Shown piece after piece: positions 51,755-61,269 of a stretch of 64,000 nucleotides of DNA. Positions within the stretch are counted from its first letter, which is position 1. Each line of letters begins with the position of its first letter. The DNA lies in the NCBI RefSeq assembly GCF_001620065.1, contig NZ_LQGV01000003.1:310001-374000 (forward strand). Direction: 5' to 3'. The translations under genes and the position numbers were made by a program. Source of the DNA: Microbacterium sp. TNHR37B (lineage in GTDB: Bacteria; Actinomycetota; Actinomycetes; Actinomycetales; Microbacteriaceae). The notes beneath the pieces are model-generated. The model was given only the letters and a program-made list of their open reading frames with translations, was not told the origin of the DNA and ran no database searches.

Positions 51755-52876
51755 TCATGACACCTTCTTGGTGGCCTTCGACGTCTTGGACACCGCGCCG
51801 TATCCGGTCTTCTTCCCCACCACCTTGACGGTGATCTTCTTGCCCTTCTGCGCCTTCTTCAGCACGAACGTCGACTTCGTCGCCTTCTTGATCGCCTTGC
51901 CGTTCGCGTGCCACTGATAGCTGAAGGACGTGCCCTTGGTCCACGAGCCGGGCTTGGCCGTCAGCTTCTTGCCGACCTTGGCCGTGCCGACGATCTTGGG
52001 GGTCGCGGAGGTCAGCTTCTTGGTGAGCGTGACGTTCACTCCGCCCTTGGATTGCCCGGACGTCAGGACGAAGGTCTTGGACGACTCGAACGAGCGGCCC
52101 CCTCCGTAAAAGGCGGCCGCATATCCGGCGCCGCTGGGCCCGTTCACCTTGACGGCGAGTGTGCCGTGAGCAAGGCCCGAGACGGTGTACCGCCCCTTCG
52201 CATCGGTTTTCGCCTGCGCGTACTCCCAGAAGCCCTTGCCGTCCACGCTGATCTTGCGCGCGATCATCGCCGTCGCCCCCGTGATCGGCGTGCCGCGGGA
52301 GGTGGTGACCTTCCCCGAGACGGTGACTCCGCCGACGAGCTTCGTGCCGATCCCCGATACCGTCGCGCCGCCCTTGACGGTGAAGGACTTCGCCTTCGTG
52401 ACGTTGTCGGTGTTGCCGTAGTACCGCGTGGCCGCTGCGGTGCCCTTGAGGTCTCCGAACACCGCCGAGTACGTGCCGGGCTTCACTCCGGAGATGACGA
52501 AGCGTCCGTCGGGGTCGGCGAGTGCGGCATAGCTCGTGGTCTTCCACCGGTGGTATCCCGTCTTCGCGGCGGGGACCATCAGCAGCACCACCGGCTGCTC
52601 CACCGCGACCGACGCCGTGATGGTGCCGGTGACGGTTCCGGTGCTCGCGTCTGCCGTGGCGATCAGCGCACCGGTCGCGCCGGCCTGGAGGGCAGCGGCA
52701 CCTCCAGTGGCCAGGTCCGTCGACGTCACCGCGGCCGCGGCGACGCCCGATCCGTCGACACCGGACGCGGCCGGAGCTCCCGTCGCCGCCGAGGCGGCCC
52801 CCGCCGTCAACAGCGAGGCGAACAGGATGGTGGTAGCAGCGATCGCCGTCTTTCGTGCGCGTGTCAGTGAGCGCAT
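51755..52876 (-). CDS. Secreted Ig-like repeat protein with conserved Lys-rich C-terminus
   Basis: A 373-residue exported protein. A Sec signal peptide (about 1-30, ASAA end) and an Ala/Thr/Gly-rich stretch are followed by two carboxypeptidase-regulatory-like beta-sandwich modules (about 80-175 and 175-275; ISGVKPGTYSAVF and VSGLAHGTLAVKV). The last 90 residues form a domain with KVGKKLTAKPGSW, SYQWHANGKAI and ITVKVVGKK, almost the same as in the neighbouring 53068 protein. No enzyme motif is visible; a surface or adhesion role is possible. Confidence 0.8.
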   Translation of the reverse strand: MRSLTRARKTAIAATTILFASLLTAGAASAATGAPAASGVDGSGVAAAAVTSTDLATGGAAALQAGATGALIATADASTGTVTGTITASVAVEQPVVLLMVPAAKTGYHRWKTTSYAALADPDGRFVISGVKPGTYSAVFGDLKGTAAATRYYGNTDNVTKAKSFTVKGGATVSGIGTKLVGGVTVSGKVTTSRGTPITGATAMIARKISVDGKGFWEYAQAKTDAKGRYTVSGLAHGTLAVKVNGPSGAGYAAAFYGGGRSFESSKTFVLTSGQSKGGVNVTLTKKLTSATPKIVGTAKVGKKLTAKPGSWTKGTSFSYQWHANGKAIKKATKSTFVLKKAQKGKKITVKVVGKKTGYGAVSKTSKATKKVS

Positions 52877-53016
52877 GGTTCTCCCCTCGGCGGACCCGTG
52901 CCCGCCAGCCAGATGTGCGACCGCGTTTTCCCCGGGGCCGCGGAACCCCGATGTTCCCCCTCCACTACAGCAGTGACCGCCGCACTTCTCGATGGGGAGA
53001 ACTCCCCATTATCGAC

Positions 53017-53052
53017 AGCGGCCGGTCATTCCGAAAGGAATGGCCGGCCGCT
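53017..53052 (-). terminator. Strong terminator with GAAA loop
   Basis: A 16-bp stem with one G-U pair, AGCGGCCGGTCATTCC (53017-53032) and GGAATGGCCGGCCGCT (53037-53052), closed by a GAAA tetraloop. It lies 15 bases downstream of the 53068 gene on the minus strand. A second, shorter hairpin (ATGGGGA/TCCCCAT, 52992-53009) follows. Confidence 0.85.
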
Positions 53053-53067
53053 GGGCGATATCGCGGG

Positions 53068-55029
53068 TCAGGAGACCTTTTTCGTCTTCTTCGAGGTCTT
53101 TGAGGCGGACGTGTAGCCGTCCTTCTTGCCGGTGACCTTCACCGTGATCGTCTTCCCCTTCTGGGACTTCGTGAGGGTGAACGTCGACGTCGTCGCCTTC
53201 GCGATGGCCTTTCCGCCCGCGTACCACTGGTAGCGGAGGGTCGCTCCCCGCGTCCACGCGCCCGGCTTCGCCGTGAGCTTCTTGCCGACCTTGAGGGTGC
53301 CGGAGATCTTCGGAACGGAGGTCTTCAGCCTCTGGATCTTCGGCGCGACGTCGAGATTGGTGTTGATGCCACCGGTGTTCTTCGGCGCCTTCACCGTGAC
53401 GCGGGTCGCCGACTCCGCGTCCGGCTTGTCCTTGTACCACTTCTGCCACACGACCGACGCAGCTGCCGCGGGGGCGGGGGTCAGCGGGGTGAGCGAGCGC
53501 GCACCCGCGGGAAGCGTCGGAGCCGTCGCGCTGCCCGCTCCCGCGCCGCTGCCCGCACGGTAGAACTGCACCGCGTACGTGCCGCTCTGCAGGCCCTTGA
53601 TCTTGTAGGCGCCGGACGTCGCCGCGTACGCCCAGCCGCTGTACTCCCACTCGCCGTCGGAGGCCAGCCGGTACGCGTACACGTACGCCACGCCCTTCTT
53701 GGCAGCGGAGCCCGAGACCGTCCCGGAGATCGATCCGCCGGGCTTGAGGGAGACGTTGACGTTGGTCCGGGTCGCGCCGGTCTTCATCGCGATCTTCGTC
53801 GCGGTCTTCCAGTCGGTCTTCCCCTTGTACCACTGCGCGGCGGCGGTGCCGTCGTTCGGCATCACGCGGACCTTGTAGGAGCCTGCGGGAAGCTGGTCGA
53901 TACGGTACGTGCCCGACGCGCTGACCCACGCGCTGCGGAGGTAGACGCGCTTGTCGGTGAAGACGCCGACCTCGACGTTCTTCAGCGTCGTGCCGGAGCC
54001 CTTCGGGAGAGTGACCTTGCCGCTGATGACGGCGCCCTTGACGAGCTTCGCGTTGAGCGTGCGGGTCTGGCCGGCCGTCACCTTGACCTTGGCGGCGGAC
54101 GCCCACGTGGAGGTGTTGTTCCACCACTGTCCCAGCACGTTGAGGCCGTAGCCGGAGAAGTTGACCTTGTACGTGCCCGCCGGCACGTTCTCCAGGCGAT
54201 AGGTGCCGTCGGCCTTGACGCTCGTGCTGTTGAGGTAGACCTCCTTCGTGGCCGAGTACACCGCCACGTAGAGCCCGCTCGTGTTCGTGAGCTTGATGCC
54301 TGCGGGGAGGGTGACCTTCCCCTTCAGCACGGCCGACTTCACGAGGCTCGCGTTGATCCCCGTCTTGACGTCGCCGCCCTTGACGGTCAAGGTCGTCGCC
54401 GTCTCGAAGCTCGTCTTCTTGTTCCACCACTGCTCGGTCGCACCGCTCGCGCTGAAGGAGATCTTGTAGGAGCCGGCGGGAACCCCGGTGAGGGTGTAGT
54501 TCTTCGAGCCCTGGTCGTACTGCCAGGACGCCTCCACCCCGCGCGTCCGGTCCTTCGCGTCGACGATGCGGATCGACGGCCACTCGGTTCCCGAGGGAAT
54601 CGTGAAGGTGCCCTTGATGGTCGCCCCGCGGGCGAGCGTTGCGTCGATTCCGGTGATGTTCGCCCCGGCGGCGACCTTGAGGATCGTCGCGCTGCTCCAG
54701 TCCTTCTGGTTCTTCCACCACTGGCCGGCGAGCCCGGAGGAGTCACTCACGCCGAACTTGACCCGGTAGTCGCCGGCATTCAGCCCGGTGATCGTGTAAG
54801 TGCCGTCGGTCGAGACGTTGACGAAACCGTTGTCTGTCGTCGCCACACCCTGCACACTGACGTAGACGGATCCCGGGGTGACGGACATGCCTGACGGCAC
54901 CGTGACCTTGCCGGAGATCGTCGCCGTATCGGCGGCCTGCGCCGCGGCGGGGGCGAAAGTGAACAGTGCCGCCGTGAGCACCGCGACCAGCGCGATGCCG
55001 ACGGAGCGAAGGCGCGATCGTGTGCGCAT
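53068..55029 (-). CDS. Secreted multi-module Ig-like repeat protein
   Basis: A 653-residue exported protein. The Sec signal peptide covers about 1-32 (AQAAD). Five modules of about 90 residues follow, each opening with an ISGKVTLP-type strand and closing in a W(W/Y)-containing QWWNNTSTW-like stretch, plus a GTYRLENVPAGTYKV-type loop. The final 90-residue domain matches that of the 51755 protein (KVGKKLTAKPGAW, RYQWYAGGKAI, ITVKVTGKK). I chose ATG 55029 because it gives the signal peptide. The protein looks like a surface filament or adhesin; it has no catalytic motif. Confidence 0.82.
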   Translation of the reverse strand: MRTRSRLRSVGIALVAVLTAALFTFAPAAAQAADTATISGKVTVPSGMSVTPGSVYVSVQGVATTDNGFVNVSTDGTYTITGLNAGDYRVKFGVSDSSGLAGQWWKNQKDWSSATILKVAAGANITGIDATLARGATIKGTFTIPSGTEWPSIRIVDAKDRTRGVEASWQYDQGSKNYTLTGVPAGSYKISFSASGATEQWWNKKTSFETATTLTVKGGDVKTGINASLVKSAVLKGKVTLPAGIKLTNTSGLYVAVYSATKEVYLNSTSVKADGTYRLENVPAGTYKVNFSGYGLNVLGQWWNNTSTWASAAKVKVTAGQTRTLNAKLVKGAVISGKVTLPKGSGTTLKNVEVGVFTDKRVYLRSAWVSASGTYRIDQLPAGSYKVRVMPNDGTAAAQWYKGKTDWKTATKIAMKTGATRTNVNVSLKPGGSISGTVSGSAAKKGVAYVYAYRLASDGEWEYSGWAYAATSGAYKIKGLQSGTYAVQFYRAGSGAGAGSATAPTLPAGARSLTPLTPAPAAAASVVWQKWYKDKPDAESATRVTVKAPKNTGGINTNLDVAPKIQRLKTSVPKISGTLKVGKKLTAKPGAWTRGATLRYQWYAGGKAIAKATTSTFTLTKSQKGKTITVKVTGKKDGYTSASKTSKKTKKVS

Positions 55030-55140
55030 GGACTCTCCCGGAGTTGGACGTCGTGGCGCACCGGCGGGAGCACCCAGGGTCACATTAGGGCATTCTCATG
55101 CTTCATCACTACGACGTGTCGAAACGTCGCGTGAACGACC

Positions 55141-57594
55141 TCACAACTTGGTGATGGGGGCGATCTTGATGAGGAGCTTCTTGGCGCCGGCCGCATCGAA
55201 GCGCACGTGCGCGACGCGCTTAGCGCCCTCACCGGTGACCATGTCGACGCGTCCTTCGCCGAAGTCGTCGTGGCGGATCCGGTCACCCGGCGCGAGCTCG
55301 AGGTCGCCGTTGTCGCGCACCTTGGCAGGGATCCGGTTGGCGAACTTCTCGAGGGAGCCTGCCGGTCGCTCGCGCGGGGGCAAGGGCACGAGATCGTCAC
55401 CGTAGCGGCGGCCACCCCCGCCGATGCCGCGAGAACCCGGCCGGGCGTTCAGGGCGCGGGACTGTGACCCGCCGCGCGAGTTCACGTCGCCCGGCGACTG
55501 GCGCCAGTCGATCAGGTCGTGCGGGATCTCCTGAAGGAATCGGCTCGGCATCGCGACCGAGACCTCGCCGAACTGCGCGCGCGTCATCGCGAGAGACAGA
55601 TGGAGCTTCTTCCGGGCACGCGTCAGGGCCACGTAGAAGAGGCGGCGCTCCTCCTGCGGCCCTCCGGGCTCGCCCGCGGAGATGCGGTGCGGGATCAGGT
55701 CTTCCTCCACCCCCGTCACGAAGACCGCGTCGTACTCCAGACCTTTGGCCGTGTGCATCGTCATGAGCGAGACCGTTCCCGACGCGTCATCGAGATCGTC
55801 GGCGTCGGAGACGAGCGCCACCTCGGTGAGGAAGTCGAGGATCGTGCCGTCGGGGTTGTTGCGGGCGAACTCGCGAGTGACGGCGACGAGCTCATCGAGG
55901 TTCTCCACGCGCGCTTCGTCTTGCGGGTCCTTGGACATCCGGAGCGCGTCGAAGTACCCCGACTTGTTCAGCAGGATGGTGAGGCCCTCGGTGACCGAAG
56001 TGGACGAGGCCACCTCGCCGCTGGCCGGCAGCATGATCTCCGCCGCCTCGGCCAGCACGGCGTGGAGTTGCGCGATCGCCTTCTGGATCTTGGGCCCCAC
56101 CCCGAGGGCCGAGCCGTTCGCGAGCGCCTCACGGAAAGAGATGCCCTCCTCCGCGGCGTAGCGCGCGATCGCCGTCTCGGTGACGTCGCCGATCCCCCGC
56201 CGCGGCTTGTTGAGGATACGACGGACGGCCAGATCGTCGGCAGGGTTCGCGACCGCGATGAGATAGGCCATCGCGTCTTTGATCTCGGCGCGGTCGTAGA
56301 ACTTCGTGCCGCCCATGATCTTGTAGGGCACGGCAGACCGGATGAAGATCTCCTCCAGCGCGCGTGACTGCGAGTTCGTGCGATAGAACACGGCGATCTG
56401 ACCGTACGGAAGGCCCTTCCGGTGCAGGGCTTCGATCTCGTCGGCGACGAACTGCGCCTCGTCGTGCTGCGAGTACCCGGTGAAGCCGATGATGGGGTCG
56501 CCCGCGCCGACGTCGGTCCACAGCTTCTTGTCCTTGCGGTCGAAGTTGTGGCTGATCACCGCGTTGGCCGCCGACAGGATGTTCTGCGTCGAGCGGTAGT
56601 TCTGCTCGAGGAGCACGACCTTGGCGCCCGGGAAGTCCCGCTCGAACTCCGAGATGTTGCGGATGTCCGCCCCGCGGAAGGCATAGATCGACTGGTCGGA
56701 GTCGCCGACGACCGTCAGGGATGCCCCGTCGAGCTCGGGGGTGTCGATCGTGTCGAAGATCATCATCCCGCCGCTGGAGAACGCGTCGCCGATGCCGGAG
56801 ACGGGCCGGGTGAGCTCGTGGATCAGCGAGTACTGCGCGTGGTTGGTGTCCTGGTACTCGTCGACGAGGATGTGCCGGAACCGCCGGCGATAGACGTCGG
56901 CCACCCGCGGGAAGGCGCGGAACAGATAGACGGTCTGCGCGATGAGATCGTCGAAGTCGAACGCGTTGGCCTTCTGCAGGGCGCGCTGATAGTCGGCGAA
57001 GATCTCGGCGAAGATCCGCTCGGCGGGGTCACTGAGATTGGCCTGGCGCGCGAACGACTCGGCGTCGGCGAGCTCGTTCTTGAGCTTGGAGATCCGCCCC
57101 TGCACCGATGCCGGGGTGAGACCGAAGGCGTCGGCCTCGTGGTCTTTCACGAGCCGCTTGATCAGGGCCCGGGAATCGCCCGAGTCGTAGATCGTGAAGT
57201 TGCGCGTGAAGCCGAACTGATCGGCCTCTCGGCGGAGGATGCGGACGCATGCCGAGTGGAAGGTCGAGATCCACATCCCCTGTGATGCCTCGCCGACGAG
57301 CTGGTGGACGCGCTCGCGCATCTCGCCCGCCGCCTTGTTCGTGAAGGTGATGGCGAGGATCTGGCTCGGCCATGCCTCGCGGTTGCGGAGCAGGGACGCG
57401 ATCCGGTGCGTGAGCACTCGCGTCTTGCCCGAGCCGGCACCGGCGACGATCAGCAGCGCCGGGCCACGGTAGGTGACCGCCTCCCGCTGCGGCGGGTTCA
57501 GTCCGCGCAGCAGGTCGTCGTCGGCGCGTGAGCCCCGCCCCTGCGGACCTGGCGCATCGGCGCCGACGATGACGGGTGTGATCGGGTCGCTCAT
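55141..57594 (-). CDS. pcrA: ATP-dependent DNA helicase, PcrA/UvrD family
   Basis: An 817-residue superfamily 1 helicase. All motifs are present: Walker A AGAGSGKTRVLTHR, AITFTNKAAGEM, DEYQDTNHAQ, VVGDSDQSIYAFRGAD, HTAKGLEYDAVFVTG and YVALTRARKKL. The C-terminal small domain (GDRIRHDDFGEGRVDMV) is the PcrA-type RNA polymerase-contacting part. It unwinds DNA in repair and removes stalled polymerase and recombination intermediates. It starts at ATG 57594 and is 13 bases downstream of the glycosyltransferase gene. Confidence 0.95.
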   Translation of the reverse strand: MSDPITPVIVGADAPGPQGRGSRADDDLLRGLNPPQREAVTYRGPALLIVAGAGSGKTRVLTHRIASLLRNREAWPSQILAITFTNKAAGEMRERVHQLVGEASQGMWISTFHSACVRILRREADQFGFTRNFTIYDSGDSRALIKRLVKDHEADAFGLTPASVQGRISKLKNELADAESFARQANLSDPAERIFAEIFADYQRALQKANAFDFDDLIAQTVYLFRAFPRVADVYRRRFRHILVDEYQDTNHAQYSLIHELTRPVSGIGDAFSSGGMMIFDTIDTPELDGASLTVVGDSDQSIYAFRGADIRNISEFERDFPGAKVVLLEQNYRSTQNILSAANAVISHNFDRKDKKLWTDVGAGDPIIGFTGYSQHDEAQFVADEIEALHRKGLPYGQIAVFYRTNSQSRALEEIFIRSAVPYKIMGGTKFYDRAEIKDAMAYLIAVANPADDLAVRRILNKPRRGIGDVTETAIARYAAEEGISFREALANGSALGVGPKIQKAIAQLHAVLAEAAEIMLPASGEVASSTSVTEGLTILLNKSGYFDALRMSKDPQDEARVENLDELVAVTREFARNNPDGTILDFLTEVALVSDADDLDDASGTVSLMTMHTAKGLEYDAVFVTGVEEDLIPHRISAGEPGGPQEERRLFYVALTRARKKLHLSLAMTRAQFGEVSVAMPSRFLQEIPHDLIDWRQSPGDVNSRGGSQSRALNARPGSRGIGGGGRRYGDDLVPLPPRERPAGSLEKFANRIPAKVRDNGDLELAPGDRIRHDDFGEGRVDMVTGEGAKRVAHVRFDAAGAKKLLIKIAPITKL

Positions 57595-57606
57595 GACCCC
57601 TCAAGT

Positions 57607-59157
57607 CTAGGCTCGGGCGCCGACACCGGTCATCGCACGCCGAGAGGGATCGGGGAGGACGGCGGCGACGGCCGACATCACCGGCGCCTGCTGCCCCACT
57701 GCCCGACGCGACACGAGAGTCGCGGCGAACGCCAGCGCGCACAGCACCGGCCCGAGCGGCGCCAGTGCTGCCGCCGGCGAGCCGGAGGCGACCAGGGCCG
57801 CCACCGCGATGGCGGGAGCGAGGACGAGTTCGGCCCGCAGGAGGTCGAGCAGTTGCCGCGCGCCGAGCGTGCGCTGCGCCTTCGGGGTGATCCAGAAGAC
57901 CGCCCGGCGCCCGATCGCGGTGCGGACGACGGCGGAGAGCACGACGAACATCGCGGAGGAGTAGAGCAGTCCTGTCAGGAGGAGGAAGACGACGCCGGCG
58001 ACAGGGCGGTGAACGCGCGCGCGGCGGGCCGCCTCGGGCAGGAGCGGGGCGAGGGCGCTCACCGCGGTGAGGACCATCGCCCAGAGCGGCGGTGTGGCGC
58101 CGTGCATCGCGAGGCTCACCCCCGACACCATCGCCGCCACTCCGGCCAGCGCTGCGAGCGGCACCAGCGCGGTCTCCAGCAGCACGTCGAGCCGTCCCCG
58201 GCCCTGCCACCCGCGGAGCTGGCCGGGCCGCCGCAGGAACTCCACGGCACCCTCCGTGGTCTTGCGCATCTGAGTGCGGAACGATCGGTAGTCGATCGGA
58301 TAGTCCTCCGCGAATGCGACGTCGACGTTGACGAGCCGCCACCCCCGGCGACGCAAGGCCACCGACAGGGCCAGGTCTTCGGCGACGACCTCTGGGACGC
58401 CGCCCACATCGTCGATCGCGGCGGCCCGGACGAGCGCGCCTCGGCCGAGGAGGGCGACGACCCCCGCAGCCTCGCGGCCCCGGCGCGTGGTCTCCAGATG
58501 AGTCTCCAGCAGCGGTCCGAAGTAGCGGGAGAACCACGATCTGCCCGGACGGGCGGTCGGGAGCGCCTGAGCGACGGCGACCGTCGGATCGGCCAGAGCC
58601 GAGGCACACCGGCGAGCGAGGTCGGGAGGCAGGACCACGTCGCTGTCGCACAGGAGGTAGGCGTCGAACTCCCCCCGCAGCGCAGCGAACCCGTGGTTGA
58701 GGTTGCCGGCCTTGTAGCCGCCGCGCTGGGCCCTCCGGATGATCCGGCAGCCGTGCGCGGCGGCGAAGGCGTCCAGGCGGGCCCGCGCGGCCGGATCACG
58801 GGAGTCGTCGAGGATGACCGTCGCCACCGGGACGTCTTGGCGCATGCTCGCCGCGATCGCCGGGAGGTCGGCATCGTCGGCGACGCAGTAGACGAGCGCG
58901 ATCCGCAGATCGGGAGCCGGCGCCAGCTCGCGGTCGTCTTCGCGATCAGAGCGCCCCGCGACAGCCGCGCGCCCCCAGAGCGTGACCGACCGGAAGCCTG
59001 TGCTCCACAGCACGAGGCTCGCAACGACGAAGACCGTCGCCACCCCCGCCGCAGCGCCCGCGGACATGGCCCACAGCGCGAGGACACTGGCGAGAAGACC
59101 CACCAGCACGACGGCCACGGCGGGAAGGAGACGGCCTACGAGGCGACGCATAATCAC
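57607..59157 (-). CDS. Family 2 glycosyltransferase, multi-spanning membrane protein
   Basis: A 516-residue protein. Two membrane helices come first, then a GT-A domain (about 85-310) with ILDDSRD, LLCDSDVVLPPD (the metal-binding DxD) and VAEDLALSVAL (catalytic acid). The late FRTQMRKTTEG replaces the classic QxxRW. Four or more membrane helices follow, as in processive beta-glycan synthases. The likely product is a surface polysaccharide. The start may be leaderless: GTG 59157 lies 7 bases downstream of the -10-like TATACT at 59169-59164. ATG 59151 is the alternative. Confidence 0.82.
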   Translation of the reverse strand: MIMRRLVGRLLPAVAVVLVGLLASVLALWAMSAGAAAGVATVFVVASLVLWSTGFRSVTLWGRAAVAGRSDREDDRELAPAPDLRIALVYCVADDADLPAIAASMRQDVPVATVILDDSRDPAARARLDAFAAAHGCRIIRRAQRGGYKAGNLNHGFAALRGEFDAYLLCDSDVVLPPDLARRCASALADPTVAVAQALPTARPGRSWFSRYFGPLLETHLETTRRGREAAGVVALLGRGALVRAAAIDDVGGVPEVVAEDLALSVALRRRGWRLVNVDVAFAEDYPIDYRSFRTQMRKTTEGAVEFLRRPGQLRGWQGRGRLDVLLETALVPLAALAGVAAMVSGVSLAMHGATPPLWAMVLTAVSALAPLLPEAARRARVHRPVAGVVFLLLTGLLYSSAMFVVLSAVVRTAIGRRAVFWITPKAQRTLGARQLLDLLRAELVLAPAIAVAALVASGSPAAALAPLGPVLCALAFAATLVSRRAVGQQAPVMSAVAAVLPDPSRRAMTGVGARA

Positions 59158-59164
59158 ATGCCGA

Positions 59165-59176
59165 GTATATATATAC
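59165..59176. promoter_or_regulatory. AT palindrome and likely -10 of the glycosyltransferase gene
   Basis: GTATATATATAC is a perfect 12-bp palindrome in otherwise GC-rich DNA. On the minus strand its end gives TATACT, ideally placed for transcription starting at or near the GTG at 59157. Confidence 0.45.
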
Positions 59177-59237
59177 CGACAAACGGTTTACCTCAGGGAT
59201 CACCCTGATCCTGCCCGGGTATCGCCAGCAGCGGTCG

Positions 59238-59900
59238 CTACAGCAGGCGCCGCTCGGACGCCCAAACGGTCAGCTCGTGGCGCGACGACAGCTGCAGCTT
59301 GCGGAGCACCGATGACACGTGGGTTTCCACCGTCTTGATCGAGATGAACAGTTCGGTGGCGACTTCCTTGTACGCATAGCCGCGCGCGATGAGGCGCATC
59401 ACCTCCTGCTCCCGGGCCGAGAGCCGGTCCAGCTCGTCGTCGACGGCGGCGGTCTCCCCCGCGACAGCACCGAACGCATCGAGCACGAACCCCGCGAGGC
59501 GCGGCGAGAAGACGGCGTCACCGCCGGCGACGGCGTGCACGGCGGCGCTCACCTCCGACCCCGACGACCCTTTCGTGATGTAGCCGCGGGCGCCGGCGCG
59601 GATCACCCGGACGACGTCCTCGGCGGCATCCGAGACGCTCAGCGCGAGGAAGCGCACGGTCGTGGGCAGGCACCCGCGGATCACGGACTCGCCTCCCGAC
59701 GCGTCGGCCACACCCGTCCCGCCGGGAAGGTGCACGTCGAGGAGGACGACATCGGGCGTCGTACGGCCGATCACCTCGATCGCCGACGCCACGTCGGCGG
59801 CTTCACCCACCACCTCGACGGACGCATCCAGATCCGCCCGCAGACCGGAACGGAAGATCGAGTGGTCGTCGACGATCACGACCCGCAGCTTCTCAGGCAT
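59238..59900 (-). CDS. LuxR/NarL-type response regulator
   Basis: A 220-residue regulator. The receiver domain has VVIVDDHSIFRSGL, the phosphoacceptor Asp in DVVLLDVHLPGG and Lys in YITKGSSG. The C-terminal LuxR helix-turn-helix reads LSAREQEVMRLIARGYAYKE and SIKTVETHVSSVLRKL. ATG 59900 overlaps the stop of the histidine kinase by 8 bases, so the pair is coupled. Its DNA targets probably include the divergent PspC operon. Confidence 0.93.
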   Translation of the reverse strand: MPEKLRVVIVDDHSIFRSGLRADLDASVEVVGEAADVASAIEVIGRTTPDVVLLDVHLPGGTGVADASGGESVIRGCLPTTVRFLALSVSDAAEDVVRVIRAGARGYITKGSSGSEVSAAVHAVAGGDAVFSPRLAGFVLDAFGAVAGETAAVDDELDRLSAREQEVMRLIARGYAYKEVATELFISIKTVETHVSSVLRKLQLSSRHELTVWASERRLL

Positions 59901-61155
59901 ACCGGCCCCCCGCCGTCGTGAGGCGAAGGTGCACCTCGGTGCCGCCTCCGGCGCCGGGCCGGATCGTGGCGGTCCCGCCGATCCGTCGCATCCGCCCGAC
60001 GATCGATTCGCGCACGCCCCATCGATCGGCGGGGACCGCCTCGGGGTCGAAGCCGGAACCGCGGTCGCGGACGAAGACGTCGACGGAAGTAGCCGCGCCC
60101 TCGATGTAGACGGAGATCTCCCCTCCCGCATGGCGGGCGGCGTTGAGCATCGCCTCGCGCGCGGCCGCCGCCACCTCACCGCTCGCGCGCTCGGTTGAGG
60201 AGCCCGCCGAGACGACGTCGATCCGCACCGGATAGTCCAGCTCCAACCCGCCCGCGTAGTCCCGGAGGTCGGTCGGCAGATCACTGTCGGCGGGAGCGTC
60301 ACCGTCGTAGAGCCACGCACGCAGCTCCCGCTCCTGAGCCCGCGCGAGACGGGCTGCTTCGCTCGACGCGCCCGCTCGATTCTGGATGAGGGCGAGGGTC
60401 TGGAGCACCGAGTCGTGCAGGTGCGCCGCCATCTCCGCGCGCTGCTCCTCCCGCACGCGGGCGATCCGCTCCCCCGACAGCTCCCGGTAACGCTCGATCG
60501 GCGTCGACGACAAGACGAGCACGACGCCCACGAGGGGGACGAGGACGATCGTGAGGACGATCAGCCCGTCGTACTCGATGCGCTGCGCCGGGATCCACGC
60601 GGCGATGATCATCACGACGAGCGCGAGCAGGCGCACGGCGAGCGCGTGGCGCGGACCGCGGGCGGGATCGCGGCGGTCGATGAGCGCCGCCCACAGCCCT
60701 GCACCTGCCGCCATCACCGTGGTGAACAGGACGGCCGCGGCGAGGACGACCGGGAACGACACCCACCGAGTCCCCACCGCGACCGGATAGGTGGCCCCGG
60801 ATCCCCACGAGCCGAACGTCCAGAACAGGCCCACCGCGGCAGCCGTCGCGAGCAGCCACGCGACGGGAGCGCGCCGCGTCGGCGCCTCCTCGCCCTCGTC
60901 CCAGGGCACGAACGCCCACAGCCACAGATAGAGGAGGACGCCCGCCCCGCCCAGCAGGGTCAGCGTCACGAAGAGCGCCCGGACCGCGGTCTCGGAGGCC
61001 CCCAGGTGTCGCGCGACACCGGCCGACACACCCGCGACGGCGCACGCTCGAGGGCGGCGGAGCGGAGGCCGCGAGTCGGACCCCCGCACACCGAACCGTC
61101 GGGCCGGTCGCGCGGGACGCACGACGGGCATCGCGGCGGGAGGGGTCGAGGGCAT
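59893..61155 (-). CDS. Sensor histidine kinase with N-terminal PspC domain
   Basis: A 420-residue kinase. A PspC domain (about 30-95; VAGVSAGVARHLGASETAVRAL) precedes four to six membrane segments. The HisKA_3-type motif AAHLHDSVLQTLALIQ holds the phospho-histidine, and the ATPase domain ends with GSGFDPEAVPADRWGVRESI and GGGTEVHLRLT. PspC-containing kinases of this type sense envelope stress. It is divergent from the PspC membrane protein at 61270, a common arrangement in Microbacteriaceae. Confidence 0.92.
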   Translation of the reverse strand: MPSTPPAAMPVVRPARPARRFGVRGSDSRPPLRRPRACAVAGVSAGVARHLGASETAVRALFVTLTLLGGAGVLLYLWLWAFVPWDEGEEAPTRRAPVAWLLATAAAVGLFWTFGSWGSGATYPVAVGTRWVSFPVVLAAAVLFTTVMAAGAGLWAALIDRRDPARGPRHALAVRLLALVVMIIAAWIPAQRIEYDGLIVLTIVLVPLVGVVLVLSSTPIERYRELSGERIARVREEQRAEMAAHLHDSVLQTLALIQNRAGASSEAARLARAQERELRAWLYDGDAPADSDLPTDLRDYAGGLELDYPVRIDVVSAGSSTERASGEVAAAAREAMLNAARHAGGEISVYIEGAATSVDVFVRDRGSGFDPEAVPADRWGVRESIVGRMRRIGGTATIRPGAGGGTEVHLRLTTAGGRYA

Positions 61156-61207
61156 GACAGCATCAAATCACCCGGCGCGGGCCGGCCGATACGACGGCGG
61201 GCGACAA

Positions 61208-61233
61208 TCAGGGGCCATTCAGGGGTTCACCCC
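61208..61233. promoter_or_regulatory. Direct repeat and dyad before the PspC operon
   Basis: TCAGGGG occurs at 61208-61214 and 61219-61225, 11 bases apart, one helical turn. It is followed by the dyad GGGGTTCACCCC (61222-61233). The site lies between the sensor kinase and PspC genes and could be the response regulator's target. Confidence 0.45.
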
Positions 61234-61269
61234 ATGGCCGCCGGCGTGTCGGTCGAACAGGATCGAGAC

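Noticed and set aside
53068..55029. Transposon or phage tail fibre origin for the repeat protein
   Set aside because: There are no phage genes nearby, base composition matches the host, and a Sec signal peptide is present.
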